DNA of 64,000 nt, from contig RPFO01000766.1 of NCBI GenBank assembly GCA_009746045.1, forward strand, positions 391,450 to 455,449. The letters run 5' to 3'. Below are positions 43,802-57,600 of the stretch, piece after piece (the first letter of the stretch is position 1; each line of letters opens with the position of its first letter). The stretch comes from Mesostigma viride (lineage: Eukaryota > Streptophyta > Mesostigmatophyceae > Mesostigmatales > Mesostigmataceae). The translations under genes and the position numbers were made by a program. The notes beneath the pieces are model-generated. The model was not told the origin of the DNA, did not search any database, and saw only the letters and a list, made by a program, of their open reading frames with translations.

Positions 43802-44372
43802 TGTTACGTCGCGTAACAATTCGTTGTAGTTACGGACGTAAATTAGGTCCTTGGCCTGGGTTGTTCCTAGGTTACGTGCAGTTCTAGTTTGGACATGATT
43901 GTCCCCGTAACAGTACTGTGGTATAGTGGGTGCCTTTGGGCGCCGCGCCGCGTACTATATTAGTGGTCCTTATCCTTTTGTAGAATGTAGTGGACAGGCG
44001 TGCATCTGTGCACCTGCTTGTGTTTCTGTGTTTCTGCAGGCGAGGGCCAGGTCGGCCCGAGCCTGTTGGACCGTTGGTGACCATTTATGCACGTTCCACT
44101 CCTTGTGTGGTCACTCGGCGTGTGTTAAATGAATTAGCACATATTAGCTTGGGTCACGGCAGTTTAGTTGTGTTTCCTTCCTCTTTTCCTGGAGTAAACG
44201 GGTTTGATTAAATGGCCTATGGCGTATTACAGTAGTACATATGTAAATGCATTGAGATCTGGTTCGTCTCGGTCGTCTTTCGCTAGGGGTGTAAATAGAA
44301 GCAGCCTCACTAGTTTAGGTAGTATCAGGACAGGTAGAGGTAGAGGTGGCGGCCGAGGCTTGCGGCGTAACA
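43802..44372 (+). repeat. 3' LTR of element B
   Basis: 571 bp, TGTTACG...CGTAACA. It has GGCCTGGGTTG like the 5' LTR at 10431. It is followed by TAAAT, the target duplication, and then by R1 sequence. Confidence 0.9.
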
Positions 44373-45990
44373 TAAATCTAGGCATCATCTGGAGTGTGGC
44401 ACATCATAGGCACACATGTACATGACTAAAGAATGCTAAGGCATCAGCTGGTATAGTGCCCGCTGTAGTAGGCGTACGTACATGTACAAGGCCACGGCTA
44501 GGCATGACTATTCTACACTACTACTGCTTTATTCCCCTAAGCTGGGGCGTCTGGAGTCGCTGGGGTCGCGGGGGTCGCTTGCAAGGGCTTGTGGCCGACA
44601 TAGATGGTCGCCCCGGCCCCTTCCAGTACACCGGCTTCCCCGCCGCAGTCTGCCGGAGCTGGAGGTAGGTCAGCCATAATAGCTCCCGTCGCCGGTGTTG
44701 CTGCACCAGGGTCTTGAGTCGTCGTCCAAGGTGAAGGGACTGAGTCTTCTCGAGCCGCTTGCGGCGTCTAAGAAACGAAATCTTGTCCGCGGGGTCAATT
44801 GCTCAAAGATGAGAAGAAGCGGGGGCGCCCCTGCCTTAAGTACCCCGCGAGCGGGGCCGGAAGGCGGTGGGCGGCCAGCTTGATCTCACCAAGGAGACCC
44901 ATGCGACCAAGGACTTTGCTCTCAAACGCCTGTCAGTGTGCAAGCTTCTCGGAATTCTCACCTTCCACCATGTCGAAGTTCTTGACGTTACGATGACACT
45001 TAGGCTGCGCTTGGCGAGCTCGGCCTCCTCGCGGAGGTCAAGCGTCTGCCGCTGGAGCTGTGCAGCGACGGCGGAGGTGGTGGAGGTGGTGTGTTGCTTA
45101 AGCATGTCCGCCCAGGTCTGGGTGGGAGGACGGAGCATCGCCAGCCAGGCCAGCGGGGGCTGGCTTGGCGGCAATGTCCTTCACCGCCTGGGCGGTGATA
45201 TATGCGTGCGGTGTTTTGCAGGCATCCGATGGCGATGGCGTTCTCCTGGAGGCGCTTGTCGATGTCGCGGAGCTGGGCGGTGATGGAGTCGACGGTGGAG
45301 GCGGTGGGGGGGGGGGGGGGGGGCGGAGGCGAGGCTCCTCCACCCTCCAGGGTGGCGGTGGCGGTACGGTGGGGATGGCGGGGAGCTCAGCAGCTAGCGT
45401 GCGGCCCACCGCACAGCTGCCACATCTGCAGCTAGTGAGGGGCGTCACGTGCTGTGAGATGGCTTCTTCAGTTGAAGGTGGAGGAGGGAGGTGCCGGATT
45501 CGGTCAAGGGGGAGGGGACCCAGAGGTCATGGGCAGAGGAAACTGAAAAGAGAGCGGCGAGAAGGCGAGGGCGAGACCATGGCCAGCCGGGCATGCAGGT
45601 GGTCAGCCGGTCCGCGGTGGGAAAACCGGCCGTCAACTCCATTGCGGACTTGAGGCGATAATGGTCGTGGTGGCGCTTAGTATAGCACAGGCCCTGGAGG
45701 GCCGGGAGGCGTACGACCCATAAAACACGAGCCGGCTCCGGAGTCCAGCCGTATATCTTGATGGGTGGCATGTCGAAAAAGCCGGGCCAGGTCTCAGCTC
45801 GCGGCGGTTCAGTTCCTCGGCCGGCAGGGGCCGGAGGGGAAGGTGAGCAGGACTCATGGTGGGGGAGCCGCCTTCAGTTGTCAGTCCCGTTAGTGGGGAA
45901 GGCGGTGGCCCGGGCACTATCAATCATACTATCGGCCGTCAGAAACTACTGGCAACTGAAGAGCTCAGTATGCACGTCAACCTGGTTATA
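44373..45990 (-). mobile_element. R1 copy 2, 5' part with decayed ORF1-like gene
   Basis: Resumes homology to R1 copy 1 from CTAGGCATCATCTGGAGTGTGGC onward. The ORF1-like gene is recognisable on the minus strand in pieces (RRRELLWLTYLQLR at about 44.68 kb, the TWADMLKQHTTSTTSA block at about 45.1 kb, FSTCHPSRY at about 45.77 kb) but has many frameshifts. A long G tract occurs at 45305-45323. More decayed than copy 1. Confidence 0.65.
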
Positions 45991-47400
45991 ATGTCGCTGC
46001 CCGCTTGACACTGAGTAAAATACTATGCGTTCCCGCTTGTTGTTGTTCAACGGAATCAGTTCATGAACCGTGGCTGATGATGTTGGCAGTAGTGCCCGTG
46101 ACTTCAGTTTCCGAACGCCGTGCGGACGGAGGCTCGCCCCGTGATTACCGCCAATTCATGAATCAACGAATGCGGCATCTCAGTGATGATGGCAGGCCAG
46201 CGGGAATGCCGCCGTGGCGGGGATGGCCAAAATGAAATGTGCCCTGCCTGGCGCCTGCTTCACCCGAGCACCTGTCTGCAGCCAAGAACCGCGGGGCAGC
46301 CAGCTGAGTGTTACAGTACATTATTGGACTGTACTGTATGAAACTAATGAAAGTGCTGGTAGGCTACCAGTGGTAGCCTGTGGTAGCTATTCCAGGGCTA
46401 TGCCAGAATTAGTAATAACGGCTTACTCCACGCACAGAAACGGGCATCCCGACGACTGTAAGCCAATGGAACGATTGCGAAACATATATACGGAGGTGAC
46501 ACACTACCAGTGTTGTTGTTGTTGTTGTTGTTGTGTCCCACGCCGCACATGGGCAGCAGAGAATCTATAGTGGCCGAGGGCCGGATATGATTAGTATCGG
46601 TGGTACTATCGGGGCACTGGAACATGGACGGTACTACTAGTGTAGGCTGACAGGCTGACAGGCGGTGACTTGGAAGAACTTGGAATTTGGAAAAGGCCCA
46701 CGGAGATCCTATGTAGAGCAGGATATTTCACGTGGTAATCATGAACTGCCCGTTGTCAGTACCGAATTAAGACACCCGGGAAGACTCAAGACGCCATGGA
46801 GTAGTTTTGCTTTTCTCATCTTTATTCGCAGAGTTGAGGTTGCCGTCCCCGCCTCCAGCGCGAATATTAGGATTAACTGTACAAAGGTGCAACCAACATT
46901 ATTGGGCGTTGAGCTAGCGCTTGCCGTGGCCGGCGATGACGTATATTATCGACTTCCGTGTGCTTGCGAACAGTCGAAAATTTTGGGTTAAATTTTTGCT
47001 TGGACAAGGCCCGTCGCCGAGACGTATGATGCAATTTACACCATCGTCAAAGTAATAAATGTCCGAAGGAGGCCGCCGGGCAGTTTGAGCTTTGTTTTAT
47101 TTTACTGTGACAGGCTTTTTCTTAAGGGCCGTGTAGGATTCGCCGGTCGAGTGTAGGATTGGCGCGCGGTTTCCACTCGTCGCCTGGTGCAGCTTTTTGC
47201 CTGAAAGCTTCAGGGTTAAAATGAAGGGGGGGTGCTATTCCTTAGGCTAACCTGGGTGTCCTAGGTTTAACCGGCCGGTCAAGTCATCTCACCATTCGCG
47301 TAGATATCCAGGTGCGTACCATCATTTTCTTGGCAGGAGAGCAAAGACGCAGAATACAACCTCCTATTGTGTTAGTTTTCGTGTTCGCATTGTTCAAATA
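45991..47400. other. No gene recognised; (TTG)n microsatellite at 46511-46535
   Basis: A short run of about eight TTG triplets lies in otherwise unremarkable sequence. The open frames are short and unsupported. Confidence 0.45.
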
Positions 47401-48160
47401 GTTTACTTACCTCATTCTTGTTCGGCTGTGGTATTTAACCACAGTAAAGGACTTCATATCCCCGGCAATTACAGCCGCAGACTGGCCTTGTTTTTTCCCC
47501 CAGTTACCAGTATAACTGTGGTGGCAAGTCCCCGATGACAGCGACCAATTATGGATGAAAGTTGGAGACTTGAAGAGAACGACCGCTAGTGTGTATGATG
47601 CAACCGCTGGGCTATGTGATTGTGTAGGCAACTGGGTCAGAATGAGATGGTTTACCTCGTGTAAGAGGGTTTGCTTCCATGGCTGCCGGTGGGCCCGAAT
47701 TCCCAGCAGGCACATCACCAAAGGTGTCTGGCGTATAGATACGCAACCTGTGCAGGCTGGATGAACATCTGCTTCCTGTTGATTCTCCCGCAGGATAATG
47801 TAGAGCGGCAATTTCTGCACGCAGCACACCATCTGATGGAGGAATTGTGGGCTGTTAAAGGCTAGATTCGTGGCATGGGGTGGAAGGAACTTTTTTTCTT
47901 TTCTTTTTTTTTTTCTTCACCTTTTGCTCTAGTCTAAACATATCTGGAGGTGATTTGCGCCATGGAATAAGGGACAGTAGCCCATGTAAGTGGCCAGGAA
48001 TCCTTCTGATAGCTCACAAGTTAGAGCCCACTTGTCTGCTATTCTTATTGCGGACCCTGGAAGGTCGCAACCACTTTCGCCAGATTGCCTCGACGTTGCA
48101 GACGGTTTGTTTCCGTAGATACATCGGGTGTACTTTGTCCGTCGTTGCGTAATCATCAGG
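47401..48160 (-). other. Possible minus-strand exons of an unrecognised gene
   Basis: Two coding-looking stretches on the minus strand: one ending AGAATGAG|GTAAGT (splice donor at 47411-47416), encoding GNWGKKQGQSAAVIAGDMKS and following residues, and one around 48140-48010 encoding VHPMYLRKQTVCNVEAIWRK. Neither is linked to a start or to another exon with phase agreement that I could establish, and the plus strand also has open frames here. Treat as a pointer only. Confidence 0.2.
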
Positions 48161-48456
48161 CCTTGCTTGCATCGAGCTGTACCAAAATCATACTACTGTC
48201 AAACCATTGTCACGCCGTCATAGCGCGACTGGTTGGCCACTTGGATTAGCGGCCAATGGACCGTTTTGCATTCCTGTATCACACAGGCTTGACCCCAGGA
48301 GGGCTATGACCGGCCAGTGGCCGTGTCTGCCTACCCCCCCGTCCATCTCTCAGTGTGCTTTCACCTTGTCTAAACTGCATTACCTTTTCTTCATACTGCG
48401 CATCCCTGCCATTTTTGCTACCGGTCTTCATCCACCGTTTGTCCTCCGTTCTGCAG
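48161..48456 (+). other. No coding signal; pyrimidine-rich lead-in to a splice acceptor
   Basis: The last part is pyrimidine-rich (CTTTTCTTCATACTGCG, GTTTGTCCTCCGTTCTGCAG) and ends in the acceptor before 48457. It is therefore probably intron of the host gene. The preceding exon is not identified. Confidence 0.4.
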
Positions 48457-48680
48457 GTCACGGAAAAGTTAGGGATGGACCGCCCGCTGTCGCAGCAAGC
48501 CACGCTGTTCGCGGGCCCCAACGGGTTTGCCATCCTGCCCACGAGCGGGCCCCACTCGGCGGCATCGCTGGAGGCCACAGGTGGCATGACGCTGGGCCGG
48601 GGCACTCGGCGGGTGACGACGGCCAGCGATTCCAACACGATTTCCCCAACACATGACAAGTCACCCAACGCGGCCTTCAG
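48457..48680 (+). CDS. Host gene exon (first visible)
   Basis: 224 bp after the acceptor TTCTGCAG. It encodes VTEKLGMDRPLSQQATLFAG and onward to NAAF plus two bases. The donor is CTTCAG|GCAAGC, a GC-AG type intron, since no GT lies at the phase-compatible position. The intron that follows is about 10,070 bp and contains the 25-bp minisatellite. Confidence 0.55.
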
Positions 48681-51600
48681 GCAAGCAGGCCTCGTCTTTC
48701 TGTTTCAGCATGCAGTTTCATGGCTTGCACGTGGATGCGCTTGTCTCGCTGTTGTGGTTGCTTGATAGGCCTGGGCCGGGAAGTGGGAGAGCGCGGGTAC
48801 GGCATTGGATGTAGGATATGGGGCATGTTGGTGGTGAACCATCAAGGGAGGGTGGGGATGCGCTGAGAGGGCCAAGGTGTGAGAGGGCGTGTCTGCCTCA
48901 TGGAATTGAACCCCACCTTTCATAGCGAACACGTATGATAACACGGTGAATATAGCAGGTAGGATAACACGGTGAATATAGTAGGTAGGATAACACGGTG
49001 AATATAGTAGGTAGTGTAGTACGGTGAATATAGTAGGTAGGATAACACGGTGAACACAGCAGGTAGGATACACGGTGAACACAGCAGGTAGGATACACGG
49101 TGAACACAGCAGGTAGGATACACGGTGAACACAGCAGGTAGGATACACGGTGAACACAGCAGGTAGGATACACGGTGAACACAGCAGGTAGGATACACGG
49201 TGAACACGGCAGGTAGGATACACGGTGAACACAGCAGGTAGGATACACGGTGAACACAGCAGGTAGGATACACGGTGAACACGGCAGGTAGGATACACGG
49301 TGAACACGGCAGGTAGGATACACGGTGAACACAGCAGGTAGGATACACGGTGAACACGGCAGGTAGGATACACGGTGAACACAGCAGGTAGGATACACGG
49401 TGAACACAGCAGGTAGGATACACGGTGAACACGGCAGGTAGGATACACGGTGAACACAGCAGGTAGGATACACGGTGAACACGGCAGGTAGGATACACGG
49501 TGAACACAGCAGGTAGGATACACGGTGAACACGGCAGGTGGGATACACGGTGAACACGGCAGGTAGGATACACGGTGAACACAGCAGGTGGGATACACGG
49601 TGAACACAGCAGGTAGGATACACGGTGAACACGGCAGGTAGGATACACGGTGAACACGGCAGGTAGGATACACGGTGAACACAGCAGGTAGGATACACGG
49701 TGAACACAGCAGGTAGGATACACGGTGAACACAGCAGGTAGGATACACGGTGAACACGGCAGGTAGGATACACGGTGAACACGGCAGGTGGGATACACGG
49801 TGAACACGGCAGGTAGGATACACGGTGAACACAGCAGGTGGGATACACGGTGAACACAGCAGGTAGGATACACGGTGAACACGGCAGGTAGGATACACGG
49901 TGAACACGGCAGGTAGGATACACGGTGAACACAGCAGGTGAACACAGCAGGTAGGATACACGGTGAACACAGCAGGTAGGATACACGGTGAACACAGCAG
50001 GTAGGATACACGGTGAACACAGCAGGTAGGATACACGGTGAACACAGCAGGTAGGATACACGGTGAACACAGCAGGTAGGATACACGGTGAACACGGCAG
50101 GTAGGATACACGGTGAACACAGCAGGTAGGATACACGGTGAACACAGCAGGTAGGATACACGGTGAACACAGCAGGTAGGATACACGGTGAACACAGCAG
50201 GTAGGATACACGGTGAACACAGCAGGTAGGATACACGGTGAACACAGCAGGTAGGATACACGGTGAACACAGCAGGTAGGATACACGGTGAACACGGCAG
50301 GTAGGATACACGGTGAACACAGCAGGTAGGATACACGGTGAACACAGCAGGTAGGATACACGGTGAACACAGCAGGTAGGATACACGGTGAACACAGCAG
50401 GTAGGATACACGGTGAACACAGCAGGTAGGATACACGGTGAACACAGCAGGTAGGATACACGGTGAACACGGCAGGTAGGATACACGGTGAACACGGCAG
50501 GTAGGATACACGGTGAACACGGCAGGTGGGATACACGGTGAACACGGCAGGTAGGATACACGGTGAACACAGCAGGTAGGATACACGGTGAACACAGCAG
50601 GTAGGATACACGGTGAACACAGCAGGTGGGATACACGGTGAACACGGCAGGTAGGATACACGGTGAACACGGCAGGTAGGATACACGGTGAACACGGCAG
50701 GTAGGATACACGGTGAACACAGCAGGTAGGATACACGGTGAACACAGCAGGTAGGATACACGGTGAACACAGCAGGTGGGATACACGGTGAACACGGCAG
50801 GTAGGATACACGGTGAACACGGCAGGTAGGATACACGGTGAACACGGCAGGTAGGATACACGGTGAACACGGCAGGTAGGATACACGGTGAACACAGCAG
50901 GTAGGATACACGGTGAACACAGCAGGTAGGATACACGGTGAACACAGCAGGTGGGATACACGGTGAACACGGCAGGTAGGATACACGGTGAACACAGCAG
51001 GTAGGATACACGGTGAACACGGCAGGTAGGATACACGGTGAACACAGCAGGTAGGATACACGGTGAACACGGCAGGTAGGATACACGGTGAACACGGCAG
51101 GTAGGATACACGGTGAACACAGCAGGTAGGATACACGGTGAACACAGCAGGTAGGATACACGGTGAACACAGCAGGTAGGATACACGGTGAACACAGCAG
51201 GTAGGATACACGGTGAACACAGCAGGTAGGATACACGGTGAACACGGCAGGTAGGATACACGGTGAACACAGCAGGTAGGATACACGGTGAACACAGCAG
51301 GTGGGATACACGGTGAACACGGCAGGTGGGATACACGGTGAACACAGCAGGTAGGATACACGGTGAACACAGCAGGTAGGATACACGGTGAACACGGCAG
51401 GTAGGATACACGGTGAACACGGCAGGTGGGATACACGGTGAACACAGCAGGTAGGATACACGGTGAACACAGCAGGTAGGATACACGGTGAACACGGCAG
51501 GTAGGATACACGGTGAACACGGCAGGTAGGATACACGGTGAACACAGCAGGTGGGATACACGGTGAACACAGCAGGTAGGATACACGGTGAACACGGCAG

Positions 51601-54600
51601 GTAGGATACACGGTGAACACAGCAGGTAGGATACACGGTGAACACGGCAGGTAGGATACACGGTGAACACGGCAGGTGAACACAGCAGGTAGGATACACG
51701 GTGAACACGGCAGGTGGGATACACGGTGAACACGGCAGGTAGGATACACGGTGAACACAGCAGGTAGGATACACGGTGAACACAGCAGGTAGGATACACG
51801 GTGAACACAGCAGGTAGGATACACGGTGAACACGGCAGGTAGGATACACGGTGAACACAGCAGGTAGGATACACGGTGAACACAGCAGGTAGGATACACG
51901 GTGAACACAGCAGGTAGGATACACGGTGAACACAGCAGGTAGGATACACGGTGAACACAGCAGGTAGGATACACGGTGAACACAGCAGGTAGGATACACG
52001 GTGAACACAGCAGGTAGGATACACGGTGAACACGGCAGGTAGGATACACGGTGAACACGGCAGGTAGGATACACGGTGAACACGGCAGGTAGGATACACG
52101 GTGAACACGGCAGGTAGGATACACGGTGAACACAGCAGGTAGGATACACGGTGAACACAGCAGGTAGGATACACGGTGAACACAGCAGGTAGGATACACG
52201 GTGAACACAGCAGGTAGGATACACGGTGAACACAGCAGGTAGGATACACGGTGAACACAGCAGGTAGGATACACGGTGAACACAGCAGGTAGGATACACG
52301 GTGAACACGGCAGGTAGGATACACGGTGAACACGCAGGTAGGATACACGGTGAACACAGCAGGTAGGATACACGGTGAACACAGCAGGTAGGATACACGG
52401 TGAACACAGCAGGTAGGATACACGGTGAACACAGCAGGTAGGATACACGGTGAACACAGCAGGTAGGATACACGGTGAACACGGCAGGTAGGATACACGG
52501 TGAACACAGCAGGTAGGATACACGGTGAACACAGCAGGTAGGATACACGGTGAACACAGCAGGTAGGATACACGGTGAACACGGCAGGTAGGATACACGG
52601 TGAACACAGCAGGTAGGATACACGGTGAACACGGCAGGTAGGATACACGGTGAACACGGCAGGTAGGATACACGGTGAACACGGCAGGTAGGATACACGG
52701 TGAACACAGCAGGTAGGATACACGGTGAACACAGCAGGTAGGATACACGGTGAACACAGCAGGTAGGATACACGGTGAACACAGCAGGTAGGATACACGG
52801 TGAACACAGCAGGTAGGATACACGGTGAACACAGCAGGTAGGATACACGGTGAACACAGCAGGTAGGATACACGGTGAACACAGCAGGTAGGATACACGG
52901 TGAACACGGCAGGTAGGATACACGGTGAACACAGCAGGTAGGATACACGGTGAACACGGCAGGTAGGATACACGGTGAACACAGCAGGTAGGATACACGG
53001 TGAACACAGCAGGTAGGATACACGGTGAACACAGCAGGTAGGATACACGGTGAACACAGCAGGTAGGATACACGGTGAACACGGCAGGTAGGATACACGG
53101 TGAACACGGCAGGTAGGATACACGGTGAACACGGCAGGTAGGATACACGGTGAACACAGCAGGTAGGATACACGGTGAACACGGCAGGTAGGATACACGG
53201 TGAACACAGCAGGTAGGATACACGGTGAACACAGCAGGTAGGATACACGGTGAACACAGCAGGTAGGATACACGGTGAACACGGCAGGTAGGATACACGG
53301 TGAACACGGCAGGTAGGATACACGGTGAACACGGCAGGTAGGATACACGGTGAACACGGCAGGTAGGATACACGGTGAACACAGCAGGTAGGATACACGG
53401 TGAACACAGCAGGTAGGATACACGGTGAACACAGCAGGTAGGATACACGGTGAACACGGCAGGTAGGATACACGGTGAACACGGCAGGTAGGATACACGG
53501 TGAACACAGCAGGTAGGATACACGGTGAACACGGCAGGTAGGATACACGGTGAACACAGCAGGTAGGATACACGGTGAACACAGCAGGTAGGATACACGG
53601 TGAACACGGCAGGTAGGATACACGGTGAACACAGCAGGTAGGATACACGGTGAACACAGCAGGTAGGATACACGGTGAACACAGCAGGTAGGATACACGG
53701 TGAACACAGCAGGTAGGATACACGGTGAACACAGCAGGTAGGATACACGGTGAACACAGCAGGTAGGATACACGGTGAACACAGCAGGTAGGATACACGG
53801 TGAACACAGCAGGTAGGATACACGGTGAACACGGCAGGTAGGATACACGGTGAACACAGCAGGTAGGATACACGGTGAACACAGCAGGTAGGATACACGG
53901 TGAACACAGCAGGTAGGATACACGGTGAACACAGCAGGTAGGATACACGGTGAACACGCAGGTAGGATACACGGTGAACACAGCAGGTAGGATACACGGT
54001 GAACACGGCAGGTGAACACAGCAGGTAGGATACACGGTGAACACAGCAGGTAGGATACACGGTGAACACAGCAGGTAGGATACACGGTGAACACAGCAGG
54101 TAGGATACACGGTGAACACAGCAGGTAGGATACACGGTGAACACAGCAGGTAGGATACACGGTGAACACGGCAGGTAGGATACACGGTGAACACGGCAGG
54201 TAGGATACACGGTGAACACAGCAGGTAGGATACACGGTGAACACAGCAGGTAGGATACACGGTGAACACAGCAGGTAGGATACACGGTGAACACAGCAGG
54301 TAGGATACACGGTGAACACGGCAGGTAGGATACACGGTGAACACGGCAGGTAGGATACACGGTGAACACAGCAGGTAGGATACACGGTGAACACAGCAGG
54401 TAGGATACACGGTGAACACAGCAGGTAGGATACACGGTGAACACGGCAGGTAGGATACACGGTGAACACAGCAGGTAGGATACACGGTGAACACAGCAGG
54501 TAGGATACACGGTGAACACGCAGGTAGGATACACGGTGAACACAGCAGGTAGGATACACGGTGAACACAGCAGGTAGGATACACGGTGAACACGGCAGGT

Positions 54601-57600
54601 AGGATACACGGTGAACACGGCAGGTAGGATACACGGTGAACACAGCAGGTAGGATACACGGTGAACACGGCAGGTAGGATACACGGTGAACACAGCAGGT
54701 AGGATACACGGTGAACACAGCAGGTAGGATACACGGTGAACACAGCAGGTAGGATACACGGTGAACACAGCAGGTAGGATACACGGTGAACACGGCAGGT
54801 AGGATACACGGTGAACACAGCAGGTAGGATACACGGTGAACACGGCAGGTAGGATACACGGTGAACACGGCAGGTAGGATACACGGTGAACACGGCAGGT
54901 AGGATACACGGTGAACACGGCAGGTAGGATACACGGTGAACACAGCAGGTAGGATACACGGTGAACACGGCAGGTAGGATACACGGTGAACACGGCAGGT
55001 AGGATACACGGTGAACACAGCAGGTAGGATACACGGTGAACACGGCAGGTAGGATACACGGTGAACACGGCAGGTAGGATACACGGTGAACACAGCAGGT
55101 AGGATACACGGTGAACACGGCAGGTAGGATACACGGTGAACACGGCAGGTAGGATACACGGTGAACACAGCAGGTAGGATACACGGTGAACACAGCAGGT
55201 AGGATACACGGTGAACACGGCAGGTAGGATACACGGTGAACACAGCAGGTAGGATACACGGTGAACACAGCAGGTAGGATACACGGTGAACACAGCAGGT
55301 AGGATACACGGTGAACACGGCAGGTAGGATACACGGTGAACACGGCAGGTAGGATACACGGTGAACACGGCAGGTAGGATACACGGTGAACACAGCAGGT
55401 AGGATACACGGTGAACACAGCAGGTAGGATACACGGTGAACACGGCAGGTAGGATACACGGTGAACACGGCAGGTAGGATACACGGTGAACACAGCAGGT
55501 AGGATACACGGTGAACACAGCAGGTAGGATACACGGTGAACACGGCAGGTAGGATACACGGTGAACACAGCAGGTAGGATACACGGTGAACACAGCAGGT
55601 AGGATACACGGTGAACACAGCAGGTAGGATACACGGTGAACACAGCAGGTAGGATACACGGTGAACACGGCAGGTAGGATACACGGTGAACACGGCAGGT
55701 AGGATACACGGTGAACACGGCAGGTAGGATACACGGTGAACACAGCAGGTAGGATACACGGTGAACACAGCAGGTAGGATACACGGTGAACACGGCAGGT
55801 AGGATACACGGTGAACACGGCAGGTAGGATACACGGTGAACACAGCAGGTAGGATACACGGTGAACACGGCAGGTAGGATACACGGTGAACACAGCAGGT
55901 AGGATACACGGTGAACACGGCAGGTAGGATACACGGTGAACACAGCAGGTAGGATACACGGTGAACACAGCAGGTAGGATACACGGTGAACACAGCAGGT
56001 AGGATACACGGTGAACACAGCAGGTAGGATACACGGTGAACACAGCAGGTAGGATACACGGTGAACACGGCAGGTAGGATACACGGTGAACACAGCAGGT
56101 AGGATACACGGTGAACACGGCAGGTAGGATACACGGTGAACACGGCAGGTAGGATACACGGTGAACACAGCAGGTAGGATACACGGTGAACACGGCAGGT
56201 AGGATACACGGTGAACACAGCAGGTAGGATACACGGTGAACACGGCAGGTAGGATACACGGTGAACACGGCAGGTAGGATACACGGTGAACACAGCAGGT
56301 AGGATACACGGTGAACACAGCAGGTAGGATACACGGTGAACACAGCAGGTAGGATACACGGTGAACACAGCAGGTAGGATACACGGTGAACACGGCAGGT
56401 AGGATACACGGTGAACACAGCAGGTAGGATACACGGTGAACACGGCAGGTAGGATACACGGTGAACACAGCAGGTAGGATACACGGTGAACACAGCAGGT
56501 AGGATACACGGTGAACACAGCAGGTAGGATACACGGTGAACACAGCAGGTAGGATACACGGTGAACACGGCAGGTAGGATACACGGTGAACACAGCAGGT
56601 AGGATACACGGTGAACACGGCAGGTAGGATACACGGTGAACACGGCAGGTAGGATACACGGTGAACACGGCAGGTAGGATACACGGTGAACACAGCAGGT
56701 AGGATACACGGTGAACACAGCAGGTAGGATACACGGTGAACACAGCAGGTAGGATACACGGTGAACACGGCAGGTAGGATACACGGTGAACACGGCAGGT
56801 AGGATACACGGTGAACACAGCAGGTGAACACGGCAGGTAGGATACACGGTGAACACGGCAGGTAGGATACACGGTGAACACAGCAGGTAGGATACACGGT
56901 GAACACAGCAGGTAGGATACACGGTGAACACAGCAGGTAGGATACACGGTGAACACAGCAGGTAGGATACACGGTGAACACAGCAGGTAGGATACACGGT
57001 GAACACGGCAGGTAGGATACACGGTGAACACGGCAGGTAGGATACACGGTGAACACAGCAGGTAGGATACACGGTGAACACGGCAGGTAGGATACACGGT
57101 GAACACGGCAGGTAGGATACACGGTGAACACAGCAGGTAGGATACACGGTGAACACAGCAGGTAGGATACACGGTGAACACAGCAGGTAGGATACACGGT
57201 GAACACGGCAGGTAGGATACACGGTGAACACGGCAGGTAGGATACACGGTGAACACGGCAGGTAGGATACACGGTGAACACAGCAGGTAGGATACACGGT
57301 GAACACGGCAGGTAGGATACACGGTGAACACAGCAGGTAGGATACACGGTGAACACAGCAGGTAGGATACACGGTGAACACAGCAGGTAGGATACACGGT
57401 GAACACGGCAGGTAGGATACACGGTGAACACAGCAGGTAGGATACACGGTGAACACGGCAGGTAGGATACACGGTGAACACAGCAGGTGGATACACGGTG
57501 AACACAGCAGGTAGGATACACGGTGAACACGGCAGGTAGGATACACGGTGAACACAGCAGGTAGGATACACGGTGAACACGGCAGGTAGGATACACGGTG

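Larger units (their letters stand above)
10431..44372 (+). mobile_element. Element B: chromodomain Ty3/gypsy LTR retrotransposon (outer element of the nest)
   Basis: Direct 571-bp LTRs (10431-11001, 43802-44372) begin TGTTACG and end CGTAACA and are flanked by TAAAT at 10426-10430 and 44373-44377. After the left LTR come a PBS, a leader, then ORF0, gag, pol and ORF3 on the plus strand, and a polypurine tract before the right LTR. B is interrupted by element A (11158-28702), a MITE (30388-30880), a TTAA element (31513-33211) and a CACATCACC element (40340-43745). Removing these leaves about 10.8 kb, collinear with A. Both B LTRs share GGCCTGGGTTG where both A LTRs have GGCCTCGGTTG, which confirms the pairing. 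Confidence 0.9.

Noticed and set aside
10431..44372. DIRS-like element or autointegration product, suggested by LTRs in inverted orientation
   Set aside because: The LTRs pair as direct repeats once A and B are separated; target duplications CCTGA and TAAAT and the diagnostic LTR bases fit simple nested insertion, and pol has a DDE integrase, not a tyrosine recombinase.
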